A stretch of 64,000 nucleotides of DNA from Chryseobacterium sp. C-71 (GTDB lineage Bacteria > Bacteroidota > Bacteroidia > Flavobacteriales > Weeksellaceae): assembly GCF_020911865.1 (NCBI RefSeq), contig NZ_CP087131.1, forward strand, positions 3,348,001 to 3,412,000. The letters are read 5' to 3'. The position numbers were made by a program, and so were the translations under genes. The notes beneath the pieces were generated by a model that saw only the letters and a program-made list of their open reading frames with translations, was not told where the DNA came from and searched no databases. Below are positions 32,925-40,819 of this stretch, piece after piece. Numbering within the stretch: the first letter of the stretch is position 1; every line of letters begins with the position of its first letter.

Positions 32925-33935
32925 ATGACAGAAAAGATAGAAGAATTACTAATCGAAGTAAACGGCTTCAGCGCAACATCCAAAGATGAGATTGAGAACT
33001 TCAGAATTAAGTATAATGGTAAAAAAGGAGTCTTAAATGATTTTTACGAATCATTAAAGACTGTTCCGAATGACCAGAAAAAAGATTTTGGACAAAAAAT
33101 CAATTCTTTGAAACAAGCTGTGGCTGCCAAGTTGGAAGATTTTAAAGCATCTTCTGAGTCTTCTATAATTGTTGAAAAAGAAGACCTTACAAGACCTGCT
33201 TTTCCTTTAGAACTGGGTTCGAGACATCCGATTAATATCGTGAAGAACAGAATTATCGATATTTTTAAATCGATCGGTTTTGCTGTAGCAGACGGACCGG
33301 AAATTGAAGATGACTGGCATAACTTCACTGCATTAAACTTACCGGAATATCATCCGGCGAGAGATATGCAGGATACTTTTTTCATTGAGCAAAATCCTGA
33401 TATTTTGTTAAGAACGCATACTTCTTCGGTTCAGATTCGTTACATGGAAGAAAATCAGCCACCGATCAGAATTTTATCTCCGGGAAGAGTGTTTAGAAAT
33501 GAAGCTGTTTCTTCACGTTCGCATTGTATTTTCCATCAGATTGAAGGTTTGTATATTGATGAGAAAGTGAGTTTTGCAGATTTAAAACAAACGATTCAGT
33601 TTTTCACGACAGAACTTTTCGGAAAATCAAAAATCAGAATGAGGCCTTCATATTTTCCTTTTACTGAGCCTAGTGCAGAGATTGATGTGTATTGGGGATT
33701 AAACTCTGAAACAGATTACAGAATCACAAAAGGAACAGGATGGCTGGAAATTATGGGTTGCGGAATGGTAGACCCTGCCGTTTTGAAGAACGTCAATATA
33801 GATTCTGAAAAATATTCAGGCTATGCTTTCGGAATGGGGATTGAAAGAATTACCATGCTTCTTTATCAAATGAGCGACATCAGGATGTTCTTCGAAAACG
33901 ATATAAGAACACTAGAACAATTTAAGTCATTATAA
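32925..33935 (+). CDS. pheS: Phenylalanyl-tRNA synthetase alpha subunit
   Basis: 336 residues. The N-terminal coiled-coil tRNA-binding arm (about 1-90) precedes the class II catalytic core: [19 protein letters not shown] (motif 1 region), [23 protein letters not shown] (motif 2 region) and [17 protein letters not shown] (motif 3, Gly-rich with Arg). [13 protein letters not shown] shows the amino-acid binding pocket. Charges tRNA-Phe as an alpha2-beta2 enzyme. The beta subunit gene (pheT) is not next to it, which is usual outside the classical pheST operon. Terminator follows. Confidence 0.97.
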   Translation: MTEKIEELLIEVNGFSATSKDEIENFRIKYNGKKGVLNDFYESLKTVPNDQKKDFGQKINSLKQAVAAKLEDFKASSESSIIVEKEDLTRPAFPLELGSRHPINIVKNRIIDIFKSIGFAVADGPEIEDDWHNFTALNLPEYHPARDMQDTFFIEQNPDILLRTHTSSVQIRYMEENQPPIRILSPGRVFRNEAVSSRSHCIFHQIEGLYIDEKVSFADLKQTIQFFTTELFGKSKIRMRPSYFPFTEPSAEIDVYWGLNSETDYRITKGTGWLEIMGCGMVDPAVLKNVNIDSEKYSGYAFGMGIERITMLLYQMSDIRMFFENDIRTLEQFKSL

Positions 33936-33960
33936 TCGATTTATAATTAAAATAAATTCA

Positions 33961-33993
33961 AATCCTGTAAATTAAGTTTTTACAGGATTTTTT
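33961..33993 (+). terminator. Terminator of pheS
   Basis: 11-bp stem AATCCTGTAAA/TTTACAGGATT (33961-33971 with 33979-33989), loop 7 nt, T tract. Confidence 0.9.
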
Positions 33994-34023
33994 ATTAAAT
34001 TTATACTATAATTACACACAAGA

Positions 34024-35754
34024 ATGATTAGAAAATCAATGAGTTTCAGATTGAGAAAAGTTGTACAATATTCTCTTATTTTTTGCATTTTGCTAATACA
34101 GTGTATCATAGCTGGATTTTTTTATAACGAGTTTGTTAATAATAAAAATTTGACTTTCATTGAGAAACAAATCAAAGAAGTTCACCAGCTTGAGAATCTT
34201 ACCGATGATTCTAGAAAAGAACTGAACAATGCACAAAATTTTTTCCAACAATATGTGATTACTCAGGATGATGAGTATTTGAAATCTTATTTTAATTCTG
34301 TTAATAAATTAACCAAAAATATTGACAGCATTAATCATTTTAAATATCAGAATCCACGATTGGAAAGCATTTTGGCATCCCGTCAAAAAGAAGCTGGTGA
34401 AACGAGAAATTTGAAAAAGCTGGTAGATTCTACCTATGAATTTTCTACCAGTTCTGCGGTAAGAATTCCAGATGAGCTTCCTAAACTTACAAAATATAAA
34501 TTTGATTATGACTTCGATAAATTTGAAGTACAAACAAAAAAATACTCAGATACCGTCAAAAAGAAAGGTCTTTTTGGCCGTCTGGGAGATGCTATTTCTG
34601 GAAAAGAAAATGTACGAAAAGATAGTGTGGTGGTAACAGTGAAAGGCGGAAAGGTTTTAGATGTTCCTACTGTTAAAAATGAGTTTGATAGCATTGTAAA
34701 CTCTATCAATAATCACTATATAAAAGAAGTTCAGAGGATACACGTGAAAGTCAACAAGAACAAAAATAGCAGTAAAATTGAAAGCAATAAATTCTTTACA
34801 ACTTTCAACTCCTTGTTAATCTACAGCAATGAGTTGATGAATATCTATGAATTTGCGGTACGGGATTCTAAAACAGAGCTTGAGAAAGAATATGCTCTTC
34901 AAAACTCAAACAGCAACAAGATTAGAAAAAATCTTGTGATAGGGCTGATGGTTTTAATGTTTATTGTTTCTATTTTGATCATGTACTTTACACGAATTGC
35001 TTTCATTTACGAAAGAAGGCTTAATGCGGCTAATGTTCAAATTAAAGAAAATCTCAATTTTAAAAACAGAATTCTAGGAATGCTCAGTCATGAATTGAGA
35101 TCTCCTTTGAAAATTATTGGAATTTTCATCAACAGAATTAATAAAAAAACAACCGACCAAAGCATTAAAGAATATTTAAAGTCAATAAGCTTTACCAATA
35201 ATACTTTACTCATGCAGGCCAATCAAATTTTGGAGTATACAAAAAATCAGCACGTTGAAAATAAACTGATTCCAGTAGTTTTTAATCTTAAAAATGAAAT
35301 TACATCTATCTTAACTTCGATTGAACCCTATATAGAAACCAGAAACAACAGATTTATTGTTCAGGAAAATATTGATTCGAATATTGTCGTTTTTTCTGAT
35401 AATACGAAAATCAATCAGGTTTTTATGAATATTCTGGGTAATGCTAATAAGTTTACAGAGAACGGGCAAATCAGTGTTGATACTTCCGCAGAAAAAACAG
35501 ATGAAAATACCGTGGCTTTAACCACTAAAATAAGTGACACTGGTGCAGGAATTTCAAAATCTGATTTAGAAAAAATATTTGAACCTTATTATCAAGGTGT
35601 ATTGTCTAATGAGGTAGAAAATCTCGGAGCTGGTTTGGGACTGAGTTTGTGTAAGGAAATTGTAGAATTGTATGGTGGAAATATTTCTGTAACCAGCGAG
35701 CAAAACGAAGGAACGACGGTGTCTTTTGTTGTTAATTTAAAACTGAATCAATGA
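34024..35754 (+). CDS. Membrane-bound sensor histidine kinase
   Basis: 576 residues. Membrane helices at about 15-34 and 303-322 enclose a periplasmic sensor of some 265 residues with long helices (heptad-like 40-130 and 225-290). HisKA follows with His356 in LGMLSHELRSPLKI. HATPase_c has the N box (NILGNANKF), G1 (SDTGAGIS) and G2 (LGAGLGLSLC). Its stop overlaps the start of the LuxR-type regulator gene by 4 bp, so they form a cognate pair. The signal sensed is unknown. Confidence 0.92.
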   Translation: MIRKSMSFRLRKVVQYSLIFCILLIQCIIAGFFYNEFVNNKNLTFIEKQIKEVHQLENLTDDSRKELNNAQNFFQQYVITQDDEYLKSYFNSVNKLTKNIDSINHFKYQNPRLESILASRQKEAGETRNLKKLVDSTYEFSTSSAVRIPDELPKLTKYKFDYDFDKFEVQTKKYSDTVKKKGLFGRLGDAISGKENVRKDSVVVTVKGGKVLDVPTVKNEFDSIVNSINNHYIKEVQRIHVKVNKNKNSSKIESNKFFTTFNSLLIYSNELMNIYEFAVRDSKTELEKEYALQNSNSNKIRKNLVIGLMVLMFIVSILIMYFTRIAFIYERRLNAANVQIKENLNFKNRILGMLSHELRSPLKIIGIFINRINKKTTDQSIKEYLKSISFTNNTLLMQANQILEYTKNQHVENKLIPVVFNLKNEITSILTSIEPYIETRNNRFIVQENIDSNIVVFSDNTKINQVFMNILGNANKFTENGQISVDTSAEKTDENTVALTTKISDTGAGISKSDLEKIFEPYYQGVLSNEVENLGAGLGLSLCKEIVELYGGNISVTSEQNEGTTVSFVVNLKLNQ

Positions 35755-36392
35755 GTCAATCAGATCAAAAGCCAATTACTTTTTTGCTTGCAGACGATCA
35801 TAGCCTGATTAGGCAGGGACTTCTGTTTGTGATAGAAGATATTTCACCAGGCAGCAAGATTTTTCAGGCATCTAATCTTCAGCAGGCTTTGGAATCGGTA
35901 AAAACTCATGAAATTGATATCGCAATCATCGATGCTCATTTTCCTGACGGAAACAGCCTTACGATTTTACCAGAGATAAAAAAGATAAGACCAGAAATTA
36001 AAATTCTGATTTTTACAGGAATTGAGGAAAGCACGCAGTCATTAAAATACATTAATGCTGGTGCTAATGGGTTTCTTAGCAAAATGAGTGAAGAGGATGA
36101 GATAGAAAATGCGTTGCAAAAAATGCTACAGTACGGGGAGTATATTTCTCCGCTAACGCAAAGTTTATTGTTGAATTCTTTGCGTAATCCAAAAGGAGCA
36201 AACCCATTGTCACGTTTGACGGAAAGAGAATTCCAGATTGCAGAATTGTACGCCGAAGGTTTTGGGAATCTTGAAATTGCCAATAAATTAGATGTAAAAC
36301 AAAATACCATCAGCACCATCAAAAAAAGAATGTTTGAAAAGCTGGAAATTGAAAATATTGTTGAGCTTATTGAATTGATCAAAAATAATTGA
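35751..36392 (+). CDS. NarL/LuxR-type response regulator
   Basis: 213 residues. Receiver domain with acidic pocket ADDH (13-16), phosphoacceptor Asp61 (IIDAHFPDG) and Thr/Lys switch residues in FTGIEES and LSKMSEED. The C-terminal LuxR HTH is at about 150-210 (LTEREFQIAELYAEGFGNLEIA, recognition helix KQNTISTIKKRMFEKL). Translationally coupled to the kinase gene by a 4-bp overlap. Ends in a terminator at 36446. The unusual repeat/hairpin locus starts about 220 bp further on. Confidence 0.94.
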   Translation: MSQSDQKPITFLLADDHSLIRQGLLFVIEDISPGSKIFQASNLQQALESVKTHEIDIAIIDAHFPDGNSLTILPEIKKIRPEIKILIFTGIEESTQSLKYINAGANGFLSKMSEEDEIENALQKMLQYGEYISPLTQSLLLNSLRNPKGANPLSRLTEREFQIAELYAEGFGNLEIANKLDVKQNTISTIKKRMFEKLEIENIVELIELIKNN

Positions 36393-36445
36393 TAATTTTT
36401 AAGGTCACATTTACTATTTGCAGCTCATTTTTGCGATAAATAATC

Positions 36446-36473
36446 AACAGAATCATCAACGATTCTGTTTTTT
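36446..36473 (+). terminator. Terminator of the kinase/regulator operon
   Basis: Stem ACAGAATC/GATTCTGT (36447-36454 with 36461-36468), loop ATCAAC, T tract; 54 bp after the stop codon. Confidence 0.82.
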
Positions 36474-36492
36474 GTAGATAAATATCTACAAA
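36471..36492. repeat. Perfect 10-bp inverted repeat TTTGTAGATA-AA-TATCTACAAA
   Basis: Arms 36471-36480 and 36483-36492 with a 2-nt centre. The short spacer favours a protein-binding dyad over a hairpin. It overlaps the end of the operon terminator. Confidence 0.6.
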
Positions 36493-36662
36493 CCTATCGA
36501 TATATATCTAAGCTATTTATGCTAATAATATTTCAATATGTTGGTATTTTTGTACCAAGATAATCGATTATATAATCATATCCGAAAAATAATGTGAGGT
36601 TTGGTTCAAAAAACACAAATGATGATTTAAAACTTCAGATGAAACACAAGTGATAAAAAAAA

Positions 36663-36704
36663 AGTATCAAAATGCAGAGCCGTAAAGGCTCTGTATGAGA
36701 TACT
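36663..36704. ncRNA. Hairpin copy 1 of a repeated structured motif
   Basis: Outer stem AGTATC/GATACT (36663-36668 with 36699-36704), a 3x2 internal loop, then inner stem ATGCAGAGCC/GGCTCTGTAT with one G-T pair and a 5-nt loop GTAAA. Flanked by A runs. RNA status is inferred from structure only. Confidence 0.45.
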
Positions 36705-36788
36705 AAAAAATGAAACACAAATTCATGATGGCTTAGAAGCCGCAAATGATGATTTTTATATCAAGTAACACCAACGATGAAAAAATAA

Positions 36789-36829
36789 AGTATCGCCATG
36801 CAGAGTCGAAAGGCTCTGTGTGAGATACT
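36789..36829. ncRNA. Hairpin copy 2 of the repeated structured motif
   Basis: Outer stem AGTATC/GATACT (36789-36794 with 36824-36829), internal loop GCC/GA, inner stem CAGAGTC/GGCTCTG with a T-G pair and a GAAA (GNRA) loop. The differences from copy 1 lie in loops or keep pairing through wobble. Confidence 0.45.
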
Positions 36830-36923
36830 AAAAACACAAATTGAGAAAAAGTTTCTAGACACAAGTGATGAATCCTTAGTATAATTACAAACTACAAAGT
36901 TTTGTTACCGATACAGGAAAAAG

Positions 36924-36957
36924 CCAAAGCAATATTATTGCTTTGGTTTATTTTTTT
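36924..36957. terminator. Bidirectional terminator between the array and the DUF3108 gene
   Basis: Stem CCAAAGCAAT/ATTGCTTTGG (36924-36933 with 36937-36946), loop ATT. Plus-strand tail TTTATTTTTTT; minus-strand tail CTTTTTCC. It would end both the DUF3108 gene and any plus-strand transcript of the array. Confidence 0.85.
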
Positions 36958-36962
36958 AATTA

Positions 36963-37733
36963 TTACTTAGAAAACTTCAGAGGATATTTCACGTTCTTGT
37001 AATCATCAATACTCGCTTTTAACGATCCCACCGCCAATTCCGCTTTCAGGAGTAAAGGAATATGATTGTTATCGTTAGAAACCCACATCGTCACGCCTTC
37101 TTTTTCTTTAAAAACTCTTCCGCTTTTTACAGACGGAATGATTTTCAGCGCATTGATTGTTCCGAATTTTGTCTTTAAGTTTTCTGTGCCGACTACTTTT
37201 AGCTGAAACGGAAACATTTCATCATCAATCCACACGTTCATATTAAAAATAGTTCCGGTTTTTAACTCTGCGGGAGTTTTACTTCTCAAAAAATAAAAAC
37301 ATGAAAGCATATCTTGTACGCCTTTCACTGATTTTATGGTTTTTACTCCATTAGCAGGATTTTTCTTATCTGTTAATAGCAACGTTTGATTATCGTGATT
37401 AAAAACAGTCTGCAAATGCTGAGAATAACTACCTTCTTTCACATTTCTTACATAGTAAGTAGGAAGTTCAGTTGCCATGTTGATATAGCTCTCATACACG
37501 TCTTCCACTTTAAAGAAAGCTTTTACAGCACCTGTGGTTTGTCCGGTTCCTCTCACATAGAGATGTTGTGCTCCCTGAAAATTGGCAGTGCGTGCAGACA
37601 AATTAGCACTTCCTGCATTTAAAAATCCATAATGAATTCGCAATGTAATCGATTCGCCATTCGCAATATTAGTGATTTGAGAATAGCTGAAAAAGAAAGC
37701 AAATATTGCTATAATATTAAAAAATTTCTTCAT
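36963..37733 (-). CDS. DUF3108-domain exported protein
   Basis: 256 residues with a signal peptide (MKKFFNIIAIFAFFFSYSQ). The DUF3108 pattern is present: ESITLRIHYGFLNAGSANLS, VKAFFKVEDVYESYINM, MLSCFYFLRSK, MNVWIDDEMFPFQLKVVG, INALKIIPSVKSGRVF and MWVSNDNNHIPLLLKAEL. A periplasmic beta-rich protein of unknown molecular role. Divergent from the ferredoxin reductase gene. Confidence 0.9.
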   Translation of the reverse strand: MKKFFNIIAIFAFFFSYSQITNIANGESITLRIHYGFLNAGSANLSARTANFQGAQHLYVRGTGQTTGAVKAFFKVEDVYESYINMATELPTYYVRNVKEGSYSQHLQTVFNHDNQTLLLTDKKNPANGVKTIKSVKGVQDMLSCFYFLRSKTPAELKTGTIFNMNVWIDDEMFPFQLKVVGTENLKTKFGTINALKIIPSVKSGRVFKEKEGVTMWVSNDNNHIPLLLKAELAVGSLKASIDDYKNVKYPLKFSK

Positions 37734-37848
37734 GTTATAAATTTTACAAAAACACTGCCAAATAAATTGCAGTTTTCTTAAGTACGAGATTTGATAAATC
37801 TCAGTTTTTTATTTAAGTTCGATTAAATATGCTTCGCATTAAAATTAG

Positions 37849-37856
37849 TAAATTTG
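37849..37856 (+). promoter_or_regulatory. -7 box of the ferredoxin reductase gene
   Basis: TAAATTTG matches TAnnTTTG, 31 bp before the ATG at 37888. Confidence 0.5.
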
Positions 37857-37887
37857 CAGCTACATACAATTAAATTATCATCATATT

Positions 37888-38943
37888 ATGATTACTACAG
37901 ATATATTAATTATCGGAGCGGGACCAACCGGACTTTTTGCTGTATTTGAAGCTGGTTTGCTTAAAATGAAATGTCACATTATCGATGCACTTCCTCAGCC
38001 GGGAGGGCAATTGGCAGAGTTGTATCCTAAGAAACCGATTTTTGATATTCCTGGTTATCCGTCTGTAAATGCAGGTGAATTGGTAGATAATTTAATGGAA
38101 CAAATAAAGCAATTTCAACCTGGGTTTACTTTGGGAGAAACTGCTGTTTCTTATACTAAGGTTGATGAAGAGTGGTTTGAAGTTGTAACCAACAAAGGAA
38201 CTATTCACAGATGTAAAGCTATCGCAATTGCTGGAGGTTTAGGAACTTTCGAACCAAGAAAACCAACGATGGATAATGTGGCTGACTATGAAGAAAAAGG
38301 TTTGGAATATTTCGTAAAAGAACCTGAACATTTCAGAAATAAAAAAGTAGTGATCGCAGGAGGTGGAGATTCTGCCTTAGACTGGAGCGTTTTCTTGTCA
38401 AATGTTGCAAGTGAAGTGACGTTGATTCACAGAAGAAATGAGTTCCGTGGAGCTTTAGATTCTGTAGAGAAAGTTCAGGATTTAAAGAATCAAGGTGAAA
38501 TTAAATTAATTACTCCAGCTGAGGTTACTGCCATCAAAGGTGACGGAAAAGTAGAAGCCATCACTGTTGTAAGAGATGGCGAAGAAGCTTTTGACATCGA
38601 AACAGATTATTTCATTCCACTTTTTGGGTTGACACCAAAGTTGGGAGAAATTGCTCAGTGGGGTTTGAATATCGAGAAAAATGCCATCGTAGTCAACAAT
38701 GCTTTAGATTACCAAACCAACATCGAAGGAATTTACGCAATTGGCGACATCAACACCTATCCGGGAAAATTAAAGTTGATTCTTTGTGGTTTCCACGAGG
38801 CAACTTTAATGTGCCAGAGCGTTTATAACAGATTAAATCCGGGTAAAAAATTCGTCTTGAAATATACAACGGTAAGTGGAGTAGATGGGTTTGACGGTAG
38901 CCGTAAAGAAGCTGAGAAAGCGGTTGTGAAGAAAATAGATTAA
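37888..38943 (+). CDS. Ferredoxin/flavodoxin-NADP+ reductase, thioredoxin-reductase-like type
   Basis: 351 residues. FAD-binding Rossmann motif IGAGPTGLFAVFEAG (9-23), PQPGGQLAELYPKKPIFDIPG (40-61, typical of TrxR-like FNRs), NADPH motif IAGGGDSALDW, and YAIGDINTYPGKLKLILCGFHEA at the C-terminal FAD site. The CxxC redox pair of thioredoxin reductase is absent, which points to FNR. The downstream ferredoxin gene, 75 bp away on the same strand, is its obvious partner. Confidence 0.92.
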   Translation: MITTDILIIGAGPTGLFAVFEAGLLKMKCHIIDALPQPGGQLAELYPKKPIFDIPGYPSVNAGELVDNLMEQIKQFQPGFTLGETAVSYTKVDEEWFEVVTNKGTIHRCKAIAIAGGLGTFEPRKPTMDNVADYEEKGLEYFVKEPEHFRNKKVVIAGGGDSALDWSVFLSNVASEVTLIHRRNEFRGALDSVEKVQDLKNQGEIKLITPAEVTAIKGDGKVEAITVVRDGEEAFDIETDYFIPLFGLTPKLGEIAQWGLNIEKNAIVVNNALDYQTNIEGIYAIGDINTYPGKLKLILCGFHEATLMCQSVYNRLNPGKKFVLKYTTVSGVDGFDGSRKEAEKAVVKKID

Positions 38944-38978
38944 TCAATTGTCAATTGTTGGTTATCACTAAAACAGAA

Positions 38979-38999
38979 ACCATCAACCATCAACCATCA
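38979..38999. repeat. 7-bp tandem repeat ACCATCA x 3 before the ferredoxin gene
   Basis: Three perfect ACCATCA units, 20 bp upstream of the ferredoxin ATG, in the gap between the reductase and ferredoxin genes. Confidence 0.85.
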
Positions 39000-39018
39000 A
39001 TTATTAAGCATCAACAAA

Positions 39019-39348
39019 ATGAGCGATATAAATATAAGAATCACAGACAGGGAAGGATTAACTCACGATATTGTAGCTCCTACCGATATGTCGATGAATT
39101 TAATGGAAATCATCCGTTCTTACGAATTGGCGGAAGAAGGAACCATTGGAGTTTGTGGCGGAATGGCGATGTGTGCTTCCTGTCAGGTTTATGTAATTAA
39201 AGATCCCGGACTTGAGCCAATGGGCGACGAAGAAGATGCGATGCTTGGTGAAGCATTCCATGTAGAGCCAAACAGCAGATTGGGTTGCCAGCTTCACATT
39301 GCAGATGCGATGGAAGGTCTTGAAGTGGAGATTGCTCCTTATCCTTAA
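39019..39348 (+). CDS. [2Fe-2S] ferredoxin, adrenodoxin type
   Basis: 109 residues. Cluster ligands Cys46, Cys52, Cys55 (VCGGMAMCASC) and Cys90 (RLGCQLH) have the C-x5-C-x2-C...C spacing of adrenodoxin-type and ISC-type ferredoxins. Acidic segment LEPMGDEEDAMLGEA fits binding to a reductase. It follows the FNR-like reductase gene, and the pair probably moves electrons from NADPH to Fe-S assembly or to an oxygenase. Confidence 0.94.
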   Translation: MSDINIRITDREGLTHDIVAPTDMSMNLMEIIRSYELAEEGTIGVCGGMAMCASCQVYVIKDPGLEPMGDEEDAMLGEAFHVEPNSRLGCQLHIADAMEGLEVEIAPYP

Positions 39349-39373
39349 AGAAATTTCAAAGATCATATAATTT

Positions 39374-39404
39374 CACCCCTTGAATTGGATTCGAGGGGTG
39401 TTTT
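39374..39404 (+). terminator. Terminator of the reductase/ferredoxin unit
   Basis: Stem CACCCCT/AGGGGTG (39374-39380 with 39394-39400), further paired inside by GAAT/ATTC, then TTTT. Confidence 0.82.
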
Positions 39405-39406
39405 GA

Positions 39407-40012
39407 TTATTCTAATAAAGTATAGAAAATTTGATTTTGAATAATATCTAAAAATTCATTATCAGTATTGTTTTTAACAAGCGATTTACCATTTTTGTCT
39501 AAAACTAAAATGTCTAATCTTATAAAATTAAATTTATAATTAAGATCTTTAATGAAAGCCGAATAAATTTCATCATCGTCTTCATTTTCAATTTTAGAGA
39601 TCATATTAACATTTTTAAAAGCATTTTTGACTTTGTCTTTTCCAAATTTAAGGATTAATGTTTTTACTTTTAAAGAATCTCTTTTAATGCAGTTGCCACC
39701 ATAACTACAACCATCTATTGATTCTAATATTTTTAAAGATTCATCATAGTTTTTATTAATATTTAGGATTTGGGCTTCAATGAGTTTTATCTCAGAATTT
39801 GCACTCGCCCAAGCATTGCCACAAAATCCATAATTTGTATCTTTTGCTTTGTTAAGTAAAGTTCTAGCATTTTTTATATTGTTTTTATTGATCTGCTTTT
39901 GTGCTTTCTTTAAAAATAAGTAACCCTCGTTGTAAGAATATTTATAATTTTTTTGGCTAAAGATAAAAGTTGGTATAATTAGATATAATATTAGAATATA
40001 TTTAAATTTCAT
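39407..40012 (-). CDS. Exported protein, possible TPR-like repeats
   Basis: I start at 40012 (MKFKYILILYLIIPTFIFSQ, a signal peptide), giving 201 residues. A start at 40072 would overlap the LOG gene's end. Helical repeat-like segments (EGYLFLKKAQKQINKNNIKNA, NKNYDESLKILESID) suggest one or two TPR units. Its A/T content and Lys/Asn/Ile use are higher than in the neighbours. It could co-transcribe with the LOG gene 28 bp upstream. Function unknown. Confidence 0.72.
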   Translation of the reverse strand: MKFKYILILYLIIPTFIFSQKNYKYSYNEGYLFLKKAQKQINKNNIKNARTLLNKAKDTNYGFCGNAWASANSEIKLIEAQILNINKNYDESLKILESIDGCSYGGNCIKRDSLKVKTLILKFGKDKVKNAFKNVNMISKIENEDDDEIYSAFIKDLNYKFNFIRLDILVLDKNGKSLVKNNTDNEFLDIIQNQIFYTLLE

Positions 40013-40040
40013 AATTAAAGGTTTTAAAAATTTTATAGCA

Positions 40041-40622
40041 CTAAACATCCTCCTTCGAAATCCATTTCCCAACCGTCGGAGCTTGATAGTTTTTCATCTT
40101 TTCCAAAAGTTCATCAATATTATCACTTACTAAAAGCATTTCCTGATTGATCTGTTTTAAAAATCCTTTAGCAACCATAGTTTGAACTAGCTTAATCAAA
40201 TCATCATAAAATCCGTCAATATTCAAAACGGCAATGGGTTTTCTATGAAGCCCGAGCTGTGCCCAAGTAATCATTTCAAATAATTCTTCCAAAGTTCCAA
40301 AACCTCCGGGAAGTGCAATAACGCCATTACATAGGTCATTCATTTTGGTTTTTCTTTCGTGCATACTTTCTACCAAAATCAACTCGGTTAGATTGTTGTG
40401 CGCAATTTCTTTTGACTGCAAAAAGTGGGGAAGAACACCGATGGCCTTTCCGCCTTTAGATAAAACGCCGTCAGCGACTGCGCCCATCAATCCGACATTG
40501 GCACCACCATAAATCAGTTGAATGTTTTGTTGTGCTAAAGTCTGTCCGAGCAAAGTTGCCTGCTCTTTATATTTTTCATCTGAACCGAAACTCGATCCGC
40601 AGAATACGGTAATACTTTTCAT
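40041..40622 (-). CDS. LOG-family protein (putative cytokinin riboside 5'-monophosphate phosphoribohydrolase)
   Basis: 193 residues. The defining motif PGGFGTLEELFEMITW is at about 104-119, with the upstream GGANVGLMGAVADG and ESMHERKTKM. These enzymes cleave nucleotide monophosphates at the N-glycosidic bond (TIGR00730/YvdD family). The bacterial physiological substrate is uncertain. All catalytic residues (Arg and Glu of the motif) are present. Confidence 0.93.
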   Translation of the reverse strand: MKSITVFCGSSFGSDEKYKEQATLLGQTLAQQNIQLIYGGANVGLMGAVADGVLSKGGKAIGVLPHFLQSKEIAHNNLTELILVESMHERKTKMNDLCNGVIALPGGFGTLEELFEMITWAQLGLHRKPIAVLNIDGFYDDLIKLVQTMVAKGFLKQINQEMLLVSDNIDELLEKMKNYQAPTVGKWISKEDV

Positions 40623-40657
40623 TAATTTTAATTTTTTTTACTACTAAAATTTTAAAA

Positions 40658-40762
40658 GATTTAAATTGAAGTTAAGAATAATTATTCTGATTTTTAGTTT
40701 TTCAATCTAAAGCGAAGCAAACTTAATATTTCTTAACTTCTTAAATCGCCTTAATGGTTTAA
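40658..40762. repeat. Inverted-repeat intergenic element
   Basis: GAAGTTAAGAA (40668-40678) pairs perfectly with TTCTTAACTTC (40730-40740), and GATTTAA/TTAAATC extends the pairing outside. The right half (40709-40762) is homologous to 61523-61574, so this is a dispersed repeat. Confidence 0.6.
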
Positions 40763-40763
40763 A

Positions 40764-40799
40764 TAAAAAATATCCAAAATCAAAAGACTTTGGATATTT
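40764..40799 (-). terminator. Terminator of pepD
   Basis: 11-bp stem AAATATCCAAA/TTTGGATATTT (40768-40778 with 40789-40799), with a T tract on the minus strand. Confidence 0.85.
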
Positions 40800-40819
40800 C
40801 AATTTGATAATTTATCTTC

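Larger units (their letters stand above)
36611..36872. repeat. Motif/hairpin array: seven AAACACAARTGATGA-like motifs around two hairpins
   Basis: Motif copies start near 36611, 36642, 36713, 36743, 36766, 36832 and 36858. The best matches to AAACACAARTGATGA are at 36611, 36642 and 36858. The copies at 36743 and 36766 are degenerate. The order is two motifs, hairpin, three motifs, hairpin, two motifs. No open frame spans the array. Its role is unknown. Confidence 0.7.
36393..36962. other. 570-bp gene-free region rich in dyads and repeats
   Basis: No credible open frame on either strand. In order it contains a terminator (36446-36473), a perfect 10-bp-arm dyad TTTGTAGATA/TATCTACAAA (36471-36492), a small dyad TTGGTA/TACCAA (36541-36558), seven copies of an AAACACAARTGATGA-like motif with two copies of one hairpin (36611-36872), and a strong terminator-like hairpin (36924-36957). 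Confidence 0.85.

Noticed and set aside
32925..33935. Missing pheT as a sign of gene loss
   Set aside because: In many Bacteroidota pheS and pheT are not adjacent; absence in a 64-kb window says nothing.
36611..36872. CRISPR array or repeated short peptide genes
   Set aside because: Motif spacing is irregular, spacers are absent, and any short frames between stop codons are only a few residues long.
38955..39200. 81-codon frame overlapping the ferredoxin start
   Set aside because: It is out of frame with a clear ferredoxin and includes the ACCATCA repeats; no recognisable protein.
40013..40072. Longer start for the TPR-like exported protein
   Set aside because: It overlaps the LOG gene, and the signal peptide starts at the internal Met at 40012.
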